From contig MFXP01000009.1 of assembly GCA_001787535.1 (NCBI GenBank), forward strand, positions 1-64,000: 64,000 bases of DNA, read 5' to 3'. The notes beneath the pieces are model-generated. The model was not told the DNA's origin. It saw only the letters and a list, made by a program, of their open reading frames with translations, and did not search any database. Shown here piece by piece: positions 39,103-48,515 of the stretch. This stretch comes from Candidatus Peribacteria bacterium RIFCSPHIGHO2_01_FULL_51_35 (GTDB taxonomy: Bacteria > Patescibacteriota > Gracilibacteria > Peribacterales > Peribacteraceae). The position numbers were made by a program, and so were the translations under genes. How positions within the stretch are numbered: the stretch's first letter is position 1; the number at the start of each line of letters is the position of its first letter.

Positions 39103-41154
39103 CTACACCGTTACCTTTTCTTTGATGCCGAGCATTTTTTCCGCAGCGCGGCGCGCACGCACGACAAGTTCGGGGTTCAGCAAGTTCCCGACGGTGAGAT
39201 CCGGAATGCCGCTCTGGCGAAGTCCATAGAGTTCGCCGGGACCGCGCAGTTTCAGATCAATTTCCGCGAGCATGAACCCGGAGTCGTGGTCTTCCATTGC
39301 TTTAAGTCTCGGTGATCTGGCTTGCGATTCGCTCGTCGTAAAAAGAAAGCAATAGCTTTTGAAATCTGATCTCCCGACACGACCGCGCAACTGATGCAGC
39401 TGAGCAAGTCCGAATCGTTCCGCACCTTCTATTACGATGATCGTGGCGTTCGGCACATCGATGCCGACTTCGATCACAGACGTCGAAACAAGAATGTCTG
39501 ATTTCTTGTCTTTGAACGCACGCATTATTTCCTGTTTTTCCTCGGGATGCAAACGCCCATGCAGCATGGTGACTGTCCGATGTGGAAATTCTTTCTGCAG
39601 ACGTTCCATCTCCGCCGTCACATTTTTCGCCTCTTCCAATTCAGCGGATTCGGAGATCAGCGGACAGATAACGAACACTTGCCGCCCGGATTCGATCTGC
39701 GTGTCGATGAATCGTTCCACCATGATGCGATCCTTGGGTGCGACGACTTTGGTTTCGATGGGCTTTCGCTTACCCGGTTTTTCGAGCAAGACGGAGAGAT
39801 CGTGATCTCCAAAGGCCGTGAGCGCGAGCGTGCGCGGAATAGGTGTGGCTGTCATAGAAAGGAAATGCGGGCTGCCTTTCTCCCGCAGACGCTGCCGCTG
39901 CATCACACCGAAACGATGCTGCTCATCGACAATCACCAACCGAAGATCTTTGAAACGAACTTTTTCTTCGATAAGTGCGTGCGTTCCAATGACAATGTCG
40001 ATGGTGCCGGCTGCCACGCGCATACGCACATCATCGGCATCCGACTTCGGCATCGATCCCGTCAAAAGCGCCACTGTGGGCAATCGAAATTGAATTGTTT
40101 CTTGTGTCTTATGTCTTGAGTCTTGCGCCTGAAGAAAGGAATGAAAATGAAGAAGCAATCTCGACACATTCTCCAAGTGCTGCCGCGCCAATACTTCCGT
40201 CGGCACCATCAAGACACACTGGCCGCCATGCGAGAGCGTGTTTGCCATCACGGCAACAGCCACAAGTGTTTTGCCGGAGCCGACATCGCCCTCCAGCAAA
40301 CGTGACATCGGCACATCGCGTTCCATATCTTTCAGAATCTCGTAGATGGAAATCTTCTGGCTTTTTGTCGGCGTGAACTTGAGCGATGCGAACAACGCGC
40401 GAATCAGTTCGATGTTCATCGGCGTCTTCAAACGATCCTGCGTTTCCCCTTGCCACTCTTGTTTGCGCGACAGTGCCTCCGCTTGCACCCGATACATCTC
40501 CTCAAATGCCATACGGTCACGGGCAGCTTTTATCTCTTCGGGCGTTTCGGGAAAATGCAGCGCTGCGATGGCAGCGCTGCGACGCATCAATCCTTCTTCT
40601 TTGATGAGTTCCTCCGGCAATGTTTCCGGCAGGAGCGGTGCAACTTCGCGCACGAGGATCATCTTCTCCCGCAGCCACTTGGTGTTGATGATGTCATGCT
40701 GCGGATAGATGGGGACGAGACGACCGGCATGCACAAGAGGCCGCTCCCCTCCCCGTTCAAATTGCGGGCTCTGCAGCTGCAGCTTGTACCCGTTTTCGAT
40801 TATCTTTCCTGTGAGCACCACTTCATCACCGTCTTTCAGCATCCTTTTAATATGCGGCTGATTGAACCAGATGACATCGGCCGTGGAACCTTCGGTGTCC
40901 GTGATCTTTCCCGTCACCATGGCTTTGCGCCCGCGGGTATACACCAGCTTGAGATGATCGATGATGCCACGAATCGTGACTTTGGTATCCAGTGGCACTC
41001 CGAGGATCGTTTGAATTTGTGTGAGGTCTTCGTGTCCGCGCGGCAAATACAAAAGAAAATCCATCACTGTTCGGATCTCCATATTCTCCAAAGCAGCCAG
41101 ATGGTCTTTCGTGGTGCGGAGGATGCCCTTGAGTGGCGTCTGGAGTTCCATCAC
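39103..41154 (-). CDS. recG: ATP-dependent DNA helicase RecG
   Basis: RLLEGDVGSGKTLVAVAVMAN; DEQHRFGVMQRQRLREKG; SMTATPIPRTLAL; QLHQLRGRVGRSDFKSYC. Confidence 0.97.
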   Translation of the reverse strand: MMELQTPLKGILRTTKDHLAALENMEIRTVMDFLLYLPRGHEDLTQIQTILGVPLDTKVTIRGIIDHLKLVYTRGRKAMVTGKITDTEGSTADVIWFNQPHIKRMLKDGDEVVLTGKIIENGYKLQLQSPQFERGGERPLVHAGRLVPIYPQHDIINTKWLREKMILVREVAPLLPETLPEELIKEEGLMRRSAAIAALHFPETPEEIKAARDRMAFEEMYRVQAEALSRKQEWQGETQDRLKTPMNIELIRALFASLKFTPTKSQKISIYEILKDMERDVPMSRLLEGDVGSGKTLVAVAVMANTLSHGGQCVLMVPTEVLARQHLENVSRLLLHFHSFLQAQDSRHKTQETIQFRLPTVALLTGSMPKSDADDVRMRVAAGTIDIVIGTHALIEEKVRFKDLRLVIVDEQHRFGVMQRQRLREKGSPHFLSMTATPIPRTLALTAFGDHDLSVLLEKPGKRKPIETKVVAPKDRIMVERFIDTQIESGRQVFVICPLISESAELEEAKNVTAEMERLQKEFPHRTVTMLHGRLHPEEKQEIMRAFKDKKSDILVSTSVIEVGIDVPNATIIVIEGAERFGLAQLHQLRGRVGRSDFKSYCFLFTTSESQARSPRLKAMEDHDSGFMLAEIDLKLRGPGELYGLRQSGIPDLTVGNLLNPELVVRARRAAEKMLGIKEKVTV

Positions 41155-41168
41155 AAGAAGGATAGCAA

Positions 41169-41246
41169 AGAAACCAGGGAGACCAATGAAACCAAGGATA
41201 TATAAAAGCCTCTCCTTGGCTTCTTTGGTCTCATTGGTCTCCTCCC
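41169..41246. repeat. Intergenic word-repeat hairpin
   Basis: ACCAGGGAGACCAATGAAACCAAGGA / TCCTTGGCTTCTTTGGTCTCATTGGTCTCCTCCC. Confidence 0.8.
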
Positions 41247-41268
41247 GGAATCACGAAAATCTCACGAT

Positions 41269-42216
41269 CTACCGCTCGAGAAGATCCCTTAACATGGATT
41301 CGCTGGGGAAGCTCGTCATTTCGATGACTTGTCCCGTTCCACTGAGGAGAATGTGCGTGTCTTGCGTTGCAACGCCGAACCGTTGCCGCAAAGCTTTCTC
41401 TGCATCGTAGTTCACTTTGTAGGTGTTGATGACAATGTCCTCGGTCTCGTCGTACCACGCGGATAGTCGTGCATCGTTCGCTCTGCAGTACGGACACCAC
41501 GGTGCGTAGAAGAAGAGGAGCGATTTCCGGCCGTTGCCGATGACTCCTTTTTCATACGGAAGATATTTCCCCTGCACGATCATTGATGATGAACTGTCTG
41601 ATGATACGGCATTGCCGGAGGAAGAAGATGTGGCACCGACGCGAAGTCGGTAAATGATTTCCGCCATCTCCCCGCGCATCAGGAATTGATCGAAACTTCG
41701 CACCGAAGCGGGAATGGCGCCGCGTTCCGCGAGCACATCCACGTACGGCCGATACCAGTCCGGCGCTTCATCGCCGATGATAAACCCATTCGCCCGCACG
41801 ATGATCTTCGCCGCTTCTGCAATGTTGATGTTTTGCTCCGGGTGAAATGTCTCGTCGGGATACCCGCCGATGATTGCAAGCTCGAATGCGTGTCGCAGGT
41901 ACGGGATGTACCATGCGCCGCTTTCGATATCCGAAAACTCAAGTCCTGCCGTCGAAAAGACATCGAATCCGGAAGGATCTGCCTCTGGCGAATACCCGAG
42001 CACCGAACCGATGACGATCTTTGTGAACTCCGCGCGATTGATGAACCGATTCGGCTTGTACGAGCCATCCGCATATCCTTTCACGATGCCTTGCGTCTCC
42101 ATCCACGTGATCGCCTCAGCCTGCGGATGATCTGCGGACACATCGATGAATGCCGCCAGTGCGGGCTCGGCACTCGCAAAAAAAGACGTGAACAAAAGGA
42201 GAAGAGCAATGCGCAT
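41269..42216 (-). CDS. SLH-domain protein with C-terminal thioredoxin-like domain (CPYC)
   Basis: FIDVSADHPQAEAITWMETQGIVKGYADGSYKPNRFINRAEFTKI ... LLFFYAPWCPYCRANDARL. Confidence 0.8.
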   Translation of the reverse strand: MRIALLLLFTSFFASAEPALAAFIDVSADHPQAEAITWMETQGIVKGYADGSYKPNRFINRAEFTKIVIGSVLGYSPEADPSGFDVFSTAGLEFSDIESGAWYIPYLRHAFELAIIGGYPDETFHPEQNINIAEAAKIIVRANGFIIGDEAPDWYRPYVDVLAERGAIPASVRSFDQFLMRGEMAEIIYRLRVGATSSSSGNAVSSDSSSSMIVQGKYLPYEKGVIGNGRKSLLFFYAPWCPYCRANDARLSAWYDETEDIVINTYKVNYDAEKALRQRFGVATQDTHILLSGTGQVIEMTSFPSESMLRDLLER

Positions 42217-42332
42217 GGAACAAAAATGGATTGGAAGCCACAGCGTACCACACAATGCAATTCATTGCAGGGCTCAAAAAGGCATTTTCCGCGGTTCTTA
42301 GAGGGATAAAACCTCCTGTATAGTACGCGGCG

Positions 42333-43448
42333 ATGACACGATCATTTCGATCCTTCGCGCGATGTTTTTTTCTTCTGATGGTGATCCTGCTCGCTTCCTG
42401 TCAGAATCTTGAAACAAAAAGAAAATTATTGCATCAGTTTCCGGAGCAGCAAGCATCCCCCGATGCCGCTGTCCTGACGGATGACGCCGTCATGAAAACT
42501 TTTGTGCAGATGAACGGTCCCGTCGCCACCATGGAAGCGCTCACTGCGGCGTCGCATGCTGCGGGACAAGACTGCCACAACCGAGCACACGAACTGGGGC
42601 GCATGAGCTACGAAGAATTCGGGAGTGAAATTTTCAAACTCGTGCTGCCCGAATGCCACTCCGGTTTTTACCACGGAGCCATCGAGGCGTTCTTCCATAA
42701 GAACGGGACGGACGGACTTCGGGCAAATTTGAGCACGATCTGCATCGACGGCCTCAATGGATTTTTCACGCATCAATGTCTGCACGGCATCGGGCACGGC
42801 CTCATGGCTTGGTCCGATTACGATCTTCCCGCCGCATTGGAGTACTGCAACCTGCTGCCCACCGGGAGCGGACAGAGTTCTTGCCGCACGGGAGCATTTA
42901 TGGAAAATATTGTGGGTTCGTTGGACAACTCACCGGAAGCCAAGCGCCGCGGCCATATTTCCAAATTCGTTTCCGATAATCCGCAGTACCCGTGCACCAT
43001 CGTAAAAGACGAATACAAGAATGATTGTTATTTCCTGCAGACAGACAGGATGGCAACGCTATCGAAGACGGGATTCGAAGGCGTTGCGCGCGAATGCGAG
43101 AAAGCGCCGGACAGGTATCAATCCTCATGCTTCGCCAGTATGGGACGCACCATCGGCGGGCAGATGCGAGGAAAGCCTGCGGAAGCCATTCGCAATTGCC
43201 AATTCGCACAAGCGAACAAACACCGCATCCAGTGCATCTTGGGCGCGGGACAAGATACGTTTTGGGATAAGCACGGCGAAGATCTGGCTCTGGAATTTTG
43301 CGCGTTGGTTCCGGCCGACGAAGGAAAAGAGGATTGCTACGACACCATCATCGGACGTTCGCGCGCAATCCTGACACCGGAAGATCAACCGCACTTCTGC
43401 TCGCGCTTGCCCACAGAGTATCAATCTGCTTGTATGGTTTCCGCATGA
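42333..43448 (+). CDS. Cys/His-rich lipoprotein of unknown function
   Basis: LLASCQN lipobox; HNRAHELG, CHSGFYHGAIEAFF, CLHGIGHGLM; repeated C-x(~10)-C modules. Confidence 0.65.
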   Translation: MTRSFRSFARCFFLLMVILLASCQNLETKRKLLHQFPEQQASPDAAVLTDDAVMKTFVQMNGPVATMEALTAASHAAGQDCHNRAHELGRMSYEEFGSEIFKLVLPECHSGFYHGAIEAFFHKNGTDGLRANLSTICIDGLNGFFTHQCLHGIGHGLMAWSDYDLPAALEYCNLLPTGSGQSSCRTGAFMENIVGSLDNSPEAKRRGHISKFVSDNPQYPCTIVKDEYKNDCYFLQTDRMATLSKTGFEGVARECEKAPDRYQSSCFASMGRTIGGQMRGKPAEAIRNCQFAQANKHRIQCILGAGQDTFWDKHGEDLALEFCALVPADEGKEDCYDTIIGRSRAILTPEDQPHFCSRLPTEYQSACMVSA

Positions 43449-43837
43449 AGAGGAAAACTCTCATCACTGCGACGGTCATCATTATCATTGCAACAGCAGC
43501 AGGCGTGTATGCCGCAAAGGCGCACCTTTCCTTTTTCTCATTCTGGAAACCGATCCAAGTGACGGAAACAATCACGATGGCAGCGGACGCATTTGAACCG
43601 AAAGAAATTTCCGTCTTCAAGAACACCAACGTGTGCTTTAAGAATGAGGATGATGAAGAGCGCTGGCCTGCCAGCAACATCCATCCCACGCATGGCATCT
43701 TCCCGGAATTCGACCCGAAAGAGCCTGTCGCCCCCGGTGACATGTGGTGTTTCCAATTCAAACGCACAGGCATCTGGCGTTTCCATGATCATCTGTTCCC
43801 GGAGCTAACAGGCGTTATCACCGTGCGAGGCAGCTAA
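43445..43837 (+). CDS. Membrane-anchored cupredoxin-like protein
   Basis: ATGA overlap with the upstream gene; AFEPKEISVFKNTNVCFKNED...GDMWCFQFKRTGIWRFHDHLFPELTGVITV. Confidence 0.75.
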   Translation: MKRKTLITATVIIIIATAAGVYAAKAHLSFFSFWKPIQVTETITMAADAFEPKEISVFKNTNVCFKNEDDEERWPASNIHPTHGIFPEFDPKEPVAPGDMWCFQFKRTGIWRFHDHLFPELTGVITVRGS

Positions 43838-44080
43838 AGATTCCAACCATCCTGGGGGAACCTGCACTGATCGCAGGTATTCAGCCGCTCCCGCTTCACC
43901 AAAAACGCGGACAAGCTCATCGCGTGCCGCCAATTGTGTTTTGAACAGTGCAAGCATTGTTTCTTGATCATACAAACTCACTTTCATCTTCTCACTTATT
44001 GCATTGAAAAGCCGAGCTGTATTCAATTTCCCTTCAATCCGAATGGGCTTATTTCCCAAAGAACTCGCTTCAGCATTCAT
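43805..44080 (-). CDS. Hypothetical protein
   Basis: 91 aa ORF. Confidence 0.4.
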   Translation of the reverse strand: MNAEASSLGNKPIRIEGKLNTARLFNAISEKMKVSLYDQETMLALFKTQLAARDELVRVFGEAGAAEYLRSVQVPPGWLESLAASHGDNAC

Positions 44081-44155
44081 ACAATCATAGTGTTACTTTG
44101 CCCGGAAATAATCAAAGTGTCGTAAAAGCTCAAGAAATGCTATAATAGATACGAT

Positions 44156-44542
44156 ATGACCGACTTCTCCAAGCTGATCGGGCAACACAAAAATCTCTCC
44201 GAGGATGCGCAAAAGCAGGCGGGAAAGGCAATCAGTGGTGCTATGAAACCGGAGCACTACGAATTTTTGAAGTTGATTGCGAAACTTATCCAAGAAAACA
44301 AGATCGATGTGTATCGACCCGAAACGTTTTTCACGGATGCATATCAGAAATTGGATGCCGCGAAGAAAGCGAAAGTGGATCTTGCGACGGTGAATATTGC
44401 CGATCTTCTGCGCCACACTGCGGATTTTTACTTGTCCAAGCAAACACCGGACGAGAGCCCGCATTTAATGACAATGATTGATCAGCTTGTTGCAATGAAG
44501 CAACGTGTTGAGAAACAATACGGTGACGTGTATAAATTCTAA
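44156..44542 (+). CDS. Hypothetical protein
   Basis: 128 aa ORF, TATAAT 9 nt before ATG. Confidence 0.6.
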   Translation: MTDFSKLIGQHKNLSEDAQKQAGKAISGAMKPEHYEFLKLIAKLIQENKIDVYRPETFFTDAYQKLDAAKKAKVDLATVNIADLLRHTADFYLSKQTPDESPHLMTMIDQLVAMKQRVEKQYGDVYKF

Positions 44543-44549
44543 TCAGCCT

Positions 44550-44729
44550 ATGACAAAAAAAGTCGCACCACAGGAGTCCTCGAATGAACATCCCGAGCTT
44601 CATGAGTATGGACGAGAGCGCGCAGAAATTCAGCAAAAAACGGCTGACGATCTGGCCATGCTGGCGAAAGAAATCGAACAAAAGAATAAGGTCGATGTGC
44701 TCTATAAAGAAATTGGAACACTCGCATAA
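44550..44729 (+). CDS. Hypothetical small protein
   Basis: Immediately downstream of 44156..44542. Confidence 0.45.
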   Translation: MTKKVAPQESSNEHPELHEYGRERAEIQQKTADDLAMLAKEIEQKNKVDVLYKEIGTLA

Positions 44730-44730
44730 C

Positions 44731-45783
44731 CTACCGAAGCGGAAGATCTCGATCTTCCGCTTCGGAGTGAATCCACTGAATGCGTGTGTCATTTTTCCAC
44801 CACGTAGTTTGCCTTTTCGCATACTGCCGTGTTTTCGCCGCGATGGCTTCTGCCAAAGCGGGCGAATAAATTCGCCCCTTCTTTTGGTGCGTTAACCGCC
44901 GACTTAAGTCGGCGGTTAACGCTTGGTTATTAAGCAGCCAATTTATTGGCTGTTCCTGAATCGATCCCGATTCGATGGCATCCATGATTTCCTTATAGCC
45001 ATGACTCTTCATCCCGGGATCGTTTTTCGTGTATCCCCTCTGCATCAGCTGCTGAACTTCCTCGATCCAGCCAGCTTCGAACATCTGCTTCGTTCGCGTA
45101 TCGATTCGTTTCATGAGTTCTTCACGCGGCCATTCGATGCCGAGAATCAAAAGATCATATTCCGATTTTGATTTTTTCTTGGATACAGATGGTTTTGTTT
45201 TTGTTATTTCGAAGATCTCCATCGCACGGACAACATACAGTTTGTTGTTGGGATGAAATGCAGCTGCCGTTTCCGGATCAACCTCCTGCAACTTTTTGTA
45301 GAGTGATGCGCCGCGATCTTGATCGTATTCTTCCTCCAATCGTTTTCGGAGATCCAGATCTGCAGATGGCTGTAGTTCGAGTCCATCGATCACGACGCTG
45401 ATGTAGAGCATCGATCCCCCAACGAGCATCGGCACGTGTCCCCTGCTCCGAATTTCTTCAATCACTGCTTTCGCTTTTTCCTGATACCACGCAATGGTCA
45501 CGTCTTCTTTCGGATCCAACACATCAAACAGATGATGGGCAATCCCCTGCTTCTCTTCCTCTGTAATTTTCGCGGTGCCGATATTCAGGTGCTTATAGAG
45601 CTGCCTGGAATCCGCATTGATGATTTCGACTGTAGTCCCCTGCTCCTGTAAATACTTGGCAATCGCAATGGATGCCGCTGTTTTACCGCCGGCTGTCGGT
45701 CCCAGGAGGACCAGCAACGGTTTCGCTGCCTGCTGACAAAAAGCCTTGGCTTCTGCGCACAATTTGTAAAGTTCATTAGACAT
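44731..45783 (-). CDS. miaA: tRNA dimethylallyltransferase, with palindrome-encoded insertion
   Basis: LLVLLGPTAGGKTAASIAIAKYL...INADSRQLYKHLNIGTAKI...TRQYAKRQTTW. Confidence 0.95.
   Translation of the reverse strand: MSNELYKLCAEAKAFCQQAAKPLLVLLGPTAGGKTAASIAIAKYLQEQGTTVEIINADSRQLYKHLNIGTAKITEEEKQGIAHHLFDVLDPKEDVTIAWYQEKAKAVIEEIRSRGHVPMLVGGSMLYISVVIDGLELQPSADLDLRKRLEEEYDQDRGASLYKKLQEVDPETAAAFHPNNKLYVVRAMEIFEITKTKPSVSKKKSKSEYDLLILGIEWPREELMKRIDTRTKQMFEAGWIEEVQQLMQRGYTKNDPGMKSHGYKEIMDAIESGSIQEQPINWLLNNQALTADLSRRLTHQKKGRIYSPALAEAIAAKTRQYAKRQTTWWKNDTRIQWIHSEAEDRDLPLR
44860..44973. repeat. Array of four palindromes inside miaA
   Basis: GGGCGAAT-AA-ATTCGCCC; GCGTTAACCGCCGACTTAAGTCGGCGGTTAACGC (34 nt perfect); CAGCCAAT-TT-ATTGGCTG; GAATCG-ATCC-CGATTC. 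Confidence 0.9.
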
Positions 45784-45886
45784 ATTTCTGGTCTCCATTT
45801 CACCATATTCTTTCTCCAGTGCCTACTGCTGAAAAGTGCGAAATTTGCTATCATAGTGATGAACACATTTCCTTCTCTTTCCTCTC

Positions 45887-46534
45887 ATGCATCCACTGAT
45901 CCAGTCCGTCGCAAACAAAATTTCCCGCGGGGCGACTCCCATGAACTTTATCATCCCGACCGTCATTGAAAAGACGCAATTCGGCGAACGCGTGTACGAC
46001 ATCTACTCCCGGCTCTTGGAAGACCGCTTGGTGTTCCTCGGCACTGCCATCAATGATGATGTCGCAAACTCCATCATTGCGCAGCTCCTCTTTCTGGAAA
46101 AGGAAGACGCGAAGAAGGACATCACCCTCTATGTGAACTCCCCCGGAGGCCAAGTGACGTCCACGCTCGCGATGTACGACACCATGCAGTACGTGCAGCC
46201 GGACATTTCGACGGTCTGTCTTGGCATGGCAGCCAGCGGCGGCGCTGTGATTTTGATGGCAGGTGAAAAAGGAAAGCGTTTTGCTCTCACGCACAGCGAA
46301 ATCATGATCCACCAACCTCTTGGTGGAACGGAAGGACAGGCCACAGACATCGCGATTCACGCAGAGCACATCATCAACACGAAGAATCTTTTGAACGAAT
46401 TAATCGCGAAGCACGCAGGCAAGAAGTTGGAACAAGTGAAACTGGACACCGAGCGCGACAAATTCTTGAGCGCAAAGGAAGCATTGGAGTACGGTCTGAT
46501 CGACCGCATCGTGTCGAAGACGGCGAAGAAATAA
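45887..46534 (+). CDS. clpP: ATP-dependent Clp protease proteolytic subunit
   Basis: [67 protein letters not shown]. Confidence 0.97.
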   Translation: MHPLIQSVANKISRGATPMNFIIPTVIEKTQFGERVYDIYSRLLEDRLVFLGTAINDDVANSIIAQLLFLEKEDAKKDITLYVNSPGGQVTSTLAMYDTMQYVQPDISTVCLGMAASGGAVILMAGEKGKRFALTHSEIMIHQPLGGTEGQATDIAIHAEHIINTKNLLNELIAKHAGKKLEQVKLDTERDKFLSAKEALEYGLIDRIVSKTAKK

Positions 46535-46638
46535 TCAAAACGCAGAGCAGCCTTCCATGGCTGCGATGCGTGCACGAACAATCGCGCCCGTGGAAGGGCG
46601 CTCTTGTTTGTGTAATTTTTCTGATATCGTAAACACCC

Positions 46639-47736
46639 ATGTTCCAGCTCTTAAAAGAAACACCTATCGGCCGCCGTGGCGTACTCACAACGCCCAATGG
46701 CGCGATCCAATCCCCTTTCTTTATGCCTGTTGGAACGGCAGGAGCCATGAAGGGAATTACGCATGAAGATCTGGTAACGCTCGGCGCGGAGATTCTTCTC
46801 TGCAATACGTATCACCTGCATCTGCAACCCGGAGAAAAGATTGTGGAGGAAGCAGGTGGCTTGCACTCGTTTGTAGGATGGAACAAACCGATCCTCACGG
46901 ATTCCGGTGGCTTCCAAGTATTTTCCCTTCGGAACATCAGCAAGATTACGGACGAAGGGGTGAACTTCCGCTCACACTTGAACGGTGATCCTCTTTTTCT
47001 TGGACCCGAGGAAGCCATGCGCATTCAACACGCATTGGGTGCGGACATCATCATGTGTTTTGACCACTGTCCTCCCAGCACCGCGCCTCGCAGTGAGATT
47101 GAAAAGGCAGTGGATCGAACAATAAGATGGGCGGCTGAATGTAAAAAACACCATAAACAGCTTTCTTCTGCATCTTCTGAATCCTCTGCATCGTCTGACT
47201 CCTCACCGTTTCTCTTCGGCATCATCCAAGGCGGCCTGGAGCGCGACCTGAGGGAAAAGTGTGCGGAAGAACTCATTGCCATGGGCTTCGATGGCTATGC
47301 TATCGGCGGGCTGGCTGTCGGCGAAACGGAAGATGAGATGTACGACATACTGGATTGCGTGTGCCCGCTGCTGCCCAAAGATAAGCCCAGGTACTTGATG
47401 GGTGTCGGCAGACTGGAGCAACTCAAAACAGCAGTCGCCAAAGGCATCGACATGTTCGACTGTGTTTCACCCATGCGGGAAGCACGACATGGAACGTTGT
47501 ATTTGAGCGACGGCAGCAAGATCCGCATCGATTCCAACCCATACACAACGGATCATTCTGTTATTGATGCCAACTCCCCTTCTCCGCTCAGCCGAACGCA
47601 CTTAAAAAGTTATCTGTCGCATTTGCTCCGCGCCCACGAGCGCCTGGGTGAAACCATCGCGTGCATGCAGAACCTCGGCATAACTCTTGAATGTATGCGA
47701 AATCTCCAAAATGAAATAGAAAAGTTTGCTGGTTAG
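46639..47736 (+). CDS. tgt: Queuine tRNA-ribosyltransferase, with Ser-rich insertion
   Basis: FFMPVGTAGAMKGIT...LTDSGGFQVFSL...GGLAVGE...YLMGVG. Confidence 0.95.
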   Translation: MFQLLKETPIGRRGVLTTPNGAIQSPFFMPVGTAGAMKGITHEDLVTLGAEILLCNTYHLHLQPGEKIVEEAGGLHSFVGWNKPILTDSGGFQVFSLRNISKITDEGVNFRSHLNGDPLFLGPEEAMRIQHALGADIIMCFDHCPPSTAPRSEIEKAVDRTIRWAAECKKHHKQLSSASSESSASSDSSPFLFGIIQGGLERDLREKCAEELIAMGFDGYAIGGLAVGETEDEMYDILDCVCPLLPKDKPRYLMGVGRLEQLKTAVAKGIDMFDCVSPMREARHGTLYLSDGSKIRIDSNPYTTDHSVIDANSPSPLSRTHLKSYLSHLLRAHERLGETIACMQNLGITLECMRNLQNEIEKFAG

Positions 47737-47813
47737 CTCCGTCCCGCATGTGCGGGACTGTTTGCTAGTTACACCAAAACGAGCAAACCAGCTAACAAGC
47801 AAACCAGCAAACT
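47722..47813. repeat. Intergenic word-repeat hairpin with nested GTCCCGCATGTGCGGGAC palindrome
   Basis: GTTTGCTGGTTAGC...GTTTGCTAGTT / GCAAACCAGCTAACAAGCAAACCAGCAAAC. Confidence 0.8.
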
Positions 47814-47814
47814 A

Positions 47815-48126
47815 TTATGCCTTAATCTTAGTGATCTCTATTTCCGTGAAATCTTGGCGGTGCCCATGCACACGGCGGTAACGCTTGCGCTTGTTCGCCT
47901 TCTGCACGCGGATCTTTTTGCCTTGTCCGTGCGAGACGACCTTCGCTTCGACCGTTGCGCCTTTCACAAACGGGAGGCCGATCGTCAGTGCATCTCCATT
48001 GGAAAGAAGCAGGACTTTTTCAAATATGATCTTCTCTCCACTCTTCACATCGTGAAGCGGAACTTTAAGAGCATCTCCTTCCTGCACTTTTTCCTGGAAG
48101 CCGGCGATATCGACAATTGCGAACAT
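47815..48126 (-). CDS. rplU: 50S ribosomal protein L21
   Basis: MFAIVDIAGFQEKVQEGDALKVPLHDVKSGEKIIFEKVLLLSNG. Confidence 0.94.
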   Translation of the reverse strand: MFAIVDIAGFQEKVQEGDALKVPLHDVKSGEKIIFEKVLLLSNGDALTIGLPFVKGATVEAKVVSHGQGKKIRVQKANKRKRYRRVHGHRQDFTEIEITKIKA

Positions 48127-48237
48127 TTGAGCTGACAGAGTGTAGAGAACGGCTCCCCCTCTTGCAAGCGTGCGGAACCGTACAGAAAAGCTCACATTGG
48201 AGCGTTTATGGCAGATCTGATACGATCTCCTCCGCAT

Positions 48238-48312
<75 letters not shown>

Positions 48313-48515
48313 CCTAAAATCGCTCGCAGCGGCTCGCGATCACGTGGCACCGCCACCCGATTCGAACGTCGATAGCTTCCAAGCGAGAAGCGATTTTGCG
48401 TAGGCCGCGTGGAGAGCGAAGCGAACTTTACGCGGCCAACACGTGGCACGTGCACGCGACCGTGCTGCCTTTTGCTGACAAAATCTTCACTTAAAGTCAA
48501 AAATCCTCTAGACTC

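Noticed and set aside
48313-48480. Possible degenerate tRNA on the minus strand (T-arm-like CGACGTTCGAATCG, GGAAG loop)
   Set aside because: No consistent cloverleaf could be drawn; remains unexplained GC-rich hairpin DNA
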